A model generated the notes under the pieces. It had not been told where the DNA came from. It searched no databases and saw only the letters and a program-made list of their open reading frames with translations. DNA of 64,000 nucleotides. It comes from Berberis thunbergii. Its lineage: Eukaryota > Streptophyta > Magnoliopsida > Ranunculales > Berberidaceae. The stretch lies in contig QNQO01000219.1 in the NCBI GenBank assembly GCA_003290165.1, forward strand, positions 1 through 64,000, given 5' to 3'. Made by a program: the position numbers and the translations under genes. Below are positions 59,050 to 64,000 of this stretch, piece by piece (the first letter of the stretch is position 1; every line of letters starts with the position of its first letter).

Positions 59050-60544
59050 TGATATTGACATAATTATTACATAATATACCTCCTAACTTATGTTTGTTAG
59101 TGTTTCGAATAGTGTATTTTAGTTTAATTATTTTATTTTTGTATTTTTGTAGGATTTGGAGTTTAACTGACAAAAGTGCACTAGCGTGGCGAATAATTGT
59201 GATTCTGAGCCAAATTGATGAAGTGGAGCCGAAGACACTCGAGCCAAATGAAAAAAAATAAAGGAAATTAGTTTTGAATTTTGGTGATACAAAGAAGTAG
59301 TATGAATGAACATAGCCAAACCCACCTTTCAAGAGGTGTGACTCATTTGTTTGCAAATTAGGCTTCCAAATTTTATTGGGCTTCCAAATTCCATTGGAGT
59401 CCAAATTGGATTGGGTTTTTCCATTTGTATTGGGTATTGGGTTTCTAATTAGGTCCAATGATGGCTTTCTCTTTACCACAGATATAACAACAATAGCCAA
59501 TTTGGAGAAGGTTTTTGTTTTGGTTTTTAACACAAATAGGACAACAGCCAATTAGGAGTTTTTTTTGCTGGAATAAAAGGTGGCAGTAGCTGCCGAGAAC
59601 AAGAAGGGAGCACGCAACAGGGGCAGTGCAAACAACAGCAGAAACACTGTTTAGAACGGCAGATAACGCATCCAACAGCAGCCAAAACGGGGCAACAGCC
59701 TAGACGCTGCAGCAGTGGACATGCAGAACAGCAGGGAGCGCATCGCATGACAGCAGCAGAGTGAGTCGCTGATTCACCATGCGCTGACATGCCAATGAAG
59801 CTCCACACCGTTGTTGTCCTCACCTTCGCCATGCGTCACTAAACCCCACGCAAGGTGAAGAGGCGAACTCATAGATGTAACACACTTAATTAGTATTTGA
59901 TTCGTTTTATGCTTTCACGATGAATAATGGTGTTTATGATTCTCACTTTTATTTAATATAGGAATTTATGTTATTTTAGTGACAAAGATTTCATCAATTT
60001 CTTCGTAGATTATTATTCTGGTGGTTGTCTTTTTCTTCTCCATATAAGTTTAATCATGCTTTTCTTATGTGTGGAATGTTTAAGGATCAATTAATTCCAG
60101 TAGGTTAGTTATATATGATCGTCATTTATTACGTTATTGTCTCCGGATATATCGTAAGTTTAAGATATCACATATGACCAACCTTTGTGCTTTCTAGAAA
60201 AAGTGAAATCTAAAATCCATTCACATTAGAATATATTAGTGCATTAAAGACTATTTTTTCGATTACATTGTTTGGGATGTGAAACACGTAATTGAGTTAT
60301 TATAACGAATCAATACTAGTTGGCGCGTGAAGTCCAGGAGGGATTCTCGGAACCTTATGACTTCTCCAAACTTGATTTTTATTAAACTAAATTTAATTTC
60401 ATATTTTAAAATTGATAAAATTTCTTACATTTAGTTTTGCGTAGTTTTTCTTCCTTGACATTGTTTTGTAGATCGTTTTTCCTCGTGAGATCGACACCCA
60501 AATCTTTACTGCAATTGACCGCGTATACTGTTTTGGCGTAATCA
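59050..60544 (+). repeat. Athila 5' LTR
   Basis: It begins TGATATTGACATAATTATTA and ends GGCGTAATCA (TGAT...ATCA), 1495 bp, directly before the primer-binding site. A related LTR lies in SOQ1 intron 18 (14155-16757). The CCTCGTGAGATCGAC stretch near the end is typical of Athila/Tat LTRs. Confidence 0.75.
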
Positions 60545-60549
60545 AATTT

Positions 60550-60567
60550 TGGTGTCGTTGCCGGGGA
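60550..60567 (+). other. Primer-binding site (tRNA-Asp type)
   Basis: TGGTGTCGTTGCCGGGGA lies 5 nt after the LTR end. It differs by one base from TGGCGCCGTTGCCGGGGA-type sites, the usual primer-binding site of Athila/Tat elements (C to T at the fourth position). Confidence 0.8.
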
Positions 60568-60743
60568 ACAAGCGTAATTCTACAAGGGAGGTTACGGGTA
60601 TTATCTTTCTTGCTCATTGTTTTATTTTATTCTATTTTTAGGTTTTAGGTCTAGTTTAATTTTTATTTTTAATTTTTAATTTATTTTATTTCTAAAAAAA
60701 CAAAATTGCAAAAAAAAAAAAAAAAAAAAAGGACATTGGGGGA

Positions 60744-62069
60744 GTGAGTTGGAATAGAGACCACTTAGGGAGACTAATTAGGATCCCAAATTTAGAACAC
60801 CCACAAATTCACATTGAGACCAAATTAAGTTCTACTTCTAATTCTAACACCATGAGTAATCACGAAGATGACCATATTCGGTCGCTAAAGGACTTTCTCC
60901 ACCCCATGCACACTGCTACTCCATCATGTATCATGTTTGCACCAAGTACACCAAAGCTAGATTTTAAGCCGGGTATGATACAATTATTACCCACTTTTCA
61001 TGGCCTAGAGAGTGAGAATCCTTATGTTCACATTAGGGAATTCGAAGAAACTGTGGCCACTTTCCACAATAAAGTTGAGGCTGTAGACTCAGTTAGACTA
61101 AGGTTTTTTTCTTTTTCCCCTTAAGGAAAAAGCGAAGAGTTGGCTATACTCTTTGCGACCAAGGTCTATAGGTTCGTGGGAAGAGATGACCCAAACATTT
61201 TTTTAATAAATACTTTCCTCACCATAAAACCAACGGTCTAAAGAGACAAATTTCTACCTTCACCCAAAAGAATAGCGAGACATTATATCAAGCATGGGAA
61301 AAGGTTCAAGGATCTTTTGAATACATGCCTACACCATGGGTATGAGAGTTGGCGCTTAGTCAGTTATTTTTATGAGGGGCTTACCAGTAGAGAAGGTCAG
61401 TTCGTTGAGATGATGTGTAATGGAGAGTTTTTGCAAAAGAACCCCGATGATGCCATTGAGTACCTGAATGACTTGGCTGAAAATGCTCATACTTGGACTG
61501 GTCCAAGTGCTACTGAGAGCACGGATAAAACACGCTCAGCTGGAGTCTACCAACTTAGGGAAGAGGATAGCCTTAAAGCTCAATTGGATAGAGTAACTTG
61601 GGAGTTAGAGGCATTTAAGACCAAGGATGGTATGCCCACACATACTGTTGCCAGAGTTGAGCTACAGGACACTTGTTTTATATGTAGGGGAGTTGAACAC
61701 TTCACACAGGATTGCCCAACCTTGACCGAGATGAGAGGGGTTTATGAGGAACAATGTAACGCCTTAGGGATGTACAAGAAGCCTTATTCACCATTCTCTA
61801 ACACTTACAATTCTGACTGGAGAGATCACCCTAACTTTGGCTGGAGGTCTGAGGCAGACCAACCTACACACTCACAAGCACAACCACCTAGGTCATACCC
61901 TGCACCCCCATACAATGCACAATCTAACAGGAGTTCCTTATCAGACATATTACATGCATTTATAGAGGCACAAGGTAAAACTAATAAAAAATTTGAAGTT
62001 GCATTGACACAGTTGGCAGAAGAGAACAAGGAGATCAAAAGCCAGATAACCAAGCTGACAAATTCATGA
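60744..62069 (+). pseudogene. Athila gag
   Basis: Starts near 60744 and reads PTFHGLESENPYVHIREFEE, the Athila gag signature. A frameshift in the T/C run at about 61105-61120 moves the frame, and another at the T run near 61196-61205 moves it again. The frame then stays open from 61317 with GYESWRLVSYFYEGL and TSREGQFVEMM. The zinc knuckle CFICRGVEHFTQDC (C-x2-C-x4-H-x4-C) is at about 61674-61715. The stop is at 62067-62069. The frameshifts preclude full-length Gag. Confidence 0.85.
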
Positions 62070-62129
62070 ACAGTACAAAAGCGGGGCCAATTTCTGTCAC
62101 AGCCTCAAGCAAATCCGAAGGGCCAACTT

Positions 62130-63011
62130 ATGGCACAAACCTCTACTTTTGACTCTCAGAATGTAAAAGAGGTTAATGCCATCACTACTCGGAGTGGTAA
62201 GATTTTAGACGGGTCAAGCTCGTCCACGACTATAGGCACCTCCCCAAGTGCAAAGGAGAGCATCCTTGAGGATGAGCCCAACAGGAACATTCCAGTTCCA
62301 GTTCCTTTTCCTCAAGCACTACGACCTATTGGAAAAAAATCAGAAATGCATGGCGAAATTCTAGAACACTTGAAACATGTTAAAATTAACTTACATTTGC
62401 TACATGTAATTAAACAGGTACCAACTTATGCGAGGGTCATCAAGGATCTATGCACTATCAAGAGGAAACATCATGTCAAGAAGACTGCCTTCATGACAGA
62501 ACAGGTGAGTGCGGTGATTGAGCAGAGGACACCACCCAAGTACAAAGATCCAGGGTGTCCTACAGTCACCTGCCAGATTGGGACTCATGAGTTCGGCCAA
62601 GCCTTGTTGGATTTAGGGGCAAGTGTAAATTTGATGCCATATTCTATTTACTTGCAACTGGGTCTAGGAGAGATTAAACTCACATTTCTGGTACTAGAAT
62701 TGGCCGATAGATCGGTTAAGAAGCCAAAAGGAATAGTCGAGGATGTCATGCTGCAGATTGATAAGTTTTACTATCCCGTCGACTTTCTTATTTTAGATAC
62801 TCATTCTGCGGTTAATATGAAGTCTACAGTTTCGATTATTTTAGGTAGACCTTTTCTTGCCAGAGCTAACGCTCTTATCAATTGCAGGAGTGGTCTAATG
62901 AAGTTTTCTTTTGGGAACATGACTCTGGAGGCCAACATATTCAATATTAGCAAGCAACCACGTGATGATGATGAGTGTCATCATACATACATGATAGACA
63001 CGCTGATATAA
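62130..63011 (+). CDS. Athila aspartic protease region
   Basis: Open for 293 codons. It begins after VNAITTRSGKIL, the conserved gag-pro linker, and contains LLDLGASVNLMPYSIYLQLG (protease active site D-L-G-A-S, the usual Athila form) and IILGRPFLARANALINC. It ends with TGA/TAA-bounded sequence at 63009-63011. The region would be part of a Gag-Pol polyprotein; the RT that should follow is deleted. Confidence 0.8.
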   Translation: MAQTSTFDSQNVKEVNAITTRSGKILDGSSSSTTIGTSPSAKESILEDEPNRNIPVPVPFPQALRPIGKKSEMHGEILEHLKHVKINLHLLHVIKQVPTYARVIKDLCTIKRKHHVKKTAFMTEQVSAVIEQRTPPKYKDPGCPTVTCQIGTHEFGQALLDLGASVNLMPYSIYLQLGLGEIKLTFLVLELADRSVKKPKGIVEDVMLQIDKFYYPVDFLILDTHSAVNMKSTVSIILGRPFLARANALINCRSGLMKFSFGNMTLEANIFNISKQPRDDDECHHTYMIDTLI

Positions 63012-63206
63012 GAGGAGGCGCTCCTGAGCGTAGATTCTGAAACCTTAGAGTACCTCCTTTCTATTTCTGATTCTGAGAATTCACTTTATCTTGACAATGC
63101 TTTTGATATTTTTGTTGTTTCAGGGTTAAAGGATAAAGGAGGGCGACAATGAAAACCATGCTTTGAGGAGTTGCCAAAAGAAAGATAGAAACCACAACCA
63201 TCCACC

Positions 63207-63638
63207 GTGGAAACTCCGAAAGTTGACCTAGCTCCACTGCCCGAGGGACTTAAGCATGCATTCCTCGGACCAGGTATTCAGCGGAAACTTCAGTTAGCTG
63301 AAATTGAGGAGTTGCGGAATGATGCCTATGACAATTACCAAATATACCAGGTGAAGATGAAAGCAGCTCATGATAAGCAAATTCTGATGAAGCATTTCGA
63401 GCCCAACCAACGAGTCTATCTCTATGACTCACGACTTCATCTTCATCCTGGCAAGCTAAAATCAAGATGGTCGGGCCCATTCATGGTAAAATAAGTTTTT
63501 CCCAATGGGTTTATAGAAATTGAAGATCCAACAGATGGGAGAGTATTTAGAGTAAATGAGCAACATTTGAAGCACTATGTGGAGCGAGTAGAGGTTTCAG
63601 AAGAGATCTCTCTGGTTGCCCCTGTCTACTTGATTTGA
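63207..63638 (+). pseudogene. Athila pro-RT linker joined to integrase C-terminus
   Basis: PLPEGLKHAFLGPG is the stretch that normally precedes RT. It runs straight into RKLQLAEIEELRNDAYDNYQ and RVYLYDSRLHLHPGKLKSRW, the integrase C-terminal domain, so the deletion junction lies at about 63270-63285. A stop at 63492-63494 interrupts the C-terminal frame, which resumes with GFIEIEDPTDGRVFRVNEQH and ends in TGA at 63636-63638. Confidence 0.8.
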
Positions 63639-64000
63639 TGTTCTCCACCCTATCTTTAGTTTATGTTTTTTTTTAATTAGTTTAGTTTAGATTTTTGCTT
63701 TTATGTTTTTCTTTTAGTGTTTCAGGTTATTTTAGGTGTTGCTACTGGAGTTACTTGGAGCCCTTCATCCCATATGTTCCTTTCTCCCGTCGGTATGATT
63801 TTCTTATATTTTGGTGAATGTGAGGACATTGTCTATTTGAAATTGGCAAAGCTTCACCATGGTAATATCACTCTAACCCTCCTCTTTTCTTTTTCCTTCA
63901 TTTGTCATGATTATTATTTTATACATTGAGGACAATGTTTGGTTTAGGTTTGGGGGTGTGGTTTATTAGATTTTTTGTGCAGTTTTCAAAAATCTTTGAG
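63639..64000 (+). other. Athila 3' untranslated region with polypurine-like tract
   Basis: T-rich spacer without coding similarity. GGTTTGGGGGTGTGG at about 63947-63961 resembles the G-rich tract near the 3' LTR of Athila elements. The LTR itself would start beyond the window or at its very edge. Confidence 0.45.

Larger units (their letters stand above)
59050..64000 (+). mobile_element. Athila-type Ty3/gypsy retrotransposon with internal deletion
   Basis: 5' LTR, primer-binding site, gag and protease are followed directly by the integrase C-terminus, with RT, RNase H and integrase core missing. The element continues past the window, so the 3' LTR is not seen. It is inserted into the Tat pol; the 5 bp before it are GGTTG, whose partner would lie beyond the window. 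Gag carries frameshifts, so the element is defective. Confidence 0.82.

Noticed and set aside
1..64000. CRISPR arrays, operons, ribosome-binding sites, tRNA or rRNA genes
   Set aside because: The window is plant nuclear DNA. Repeats are transposon or microsatellite derived, and no cloverleaf or rRNA sequence was recognised by eye.

Overview
This window is nuclear DNA of a flowering plant, most likely a woody eudicot. It is AT-rich, with long spliceosomal introns, plant-only gene families and dense nested plant transposons. I see no tRNA, rRNA or CRISPR, and nothing prokaryotic.

The one intact host gene is on the minus strand at 30318-8284. It encodes SUPPRESSOR OF QUENCHING 1 (SOQ1), a chloroplast HAD-phosphatase / thioredoxin-like / NHL-propeller protein that restrains photoprotective quenching (qH). 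I could place 28 exons whose phases all fit. They sum to 3237 nt (1078 residues plus stop), close to the length of the Arabidopsis protein. The gene spans about 22 kb because its introns have taken up an Athila-like LTR with a hAT MITE nested in it, two further hAT elements and several small tandem duplications. One intron uses a GC donor.

Layout. 0.6-7.3 kb: six foldback hairpin elements, a TIR MITE, and two hAT-type elements that carry pieces of host genes (a DUF1685 gene; SnRK2 kinase exons plus an EXS-domain exon). 8.3-30.3 kb: SOQ1, with a seventh foldback hairpin just upstream of its ATG. 31.1-31.5 kb: the 3' end of a LINE. 32642-42389: a CACTA element (TSD ATG) with no transposase seen, carrying sense-strand pieces of PP2C, an NADK1-like protein, Rubisco small subunit and GH1 beta-glucosidase; the last two are joined in frame. 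42.6-57.0 kb: a degenerate tandem array of about 2.2 kb units. It is interrupted by a hAT element (43481-52826, TSD TCATCAAC) that is itself interrupted by a second CACTA (43746-52223, TSD ATA) carrying pieces of MOR1/XMAP215, a PGAP1-like protein and a CAMTA factor. 57.0-59.05 kb: a broken Tat-like Ty3/gypsy element on the minus strand with a coiled-coil ORF antisense to pol. 59050-64000: an Athila-type Ty3/gypsy element inserted into the Tat pol, with its own RT, RNase H and integrase core deleted.

The recurring theme is capture of host gene fragments, introns included in most cases, by at least four non-autonomous DNA transposons around one conserved photosynthesis gene. The two CACTA elements share a homologous 3' end, so they belong to one capturing family. 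The fragments carry stops, frameshifts or damaged splice sites, but several keep exon phase and could enter chimeric transcripts. All family names come from recognising residues by eye; no database search was run.
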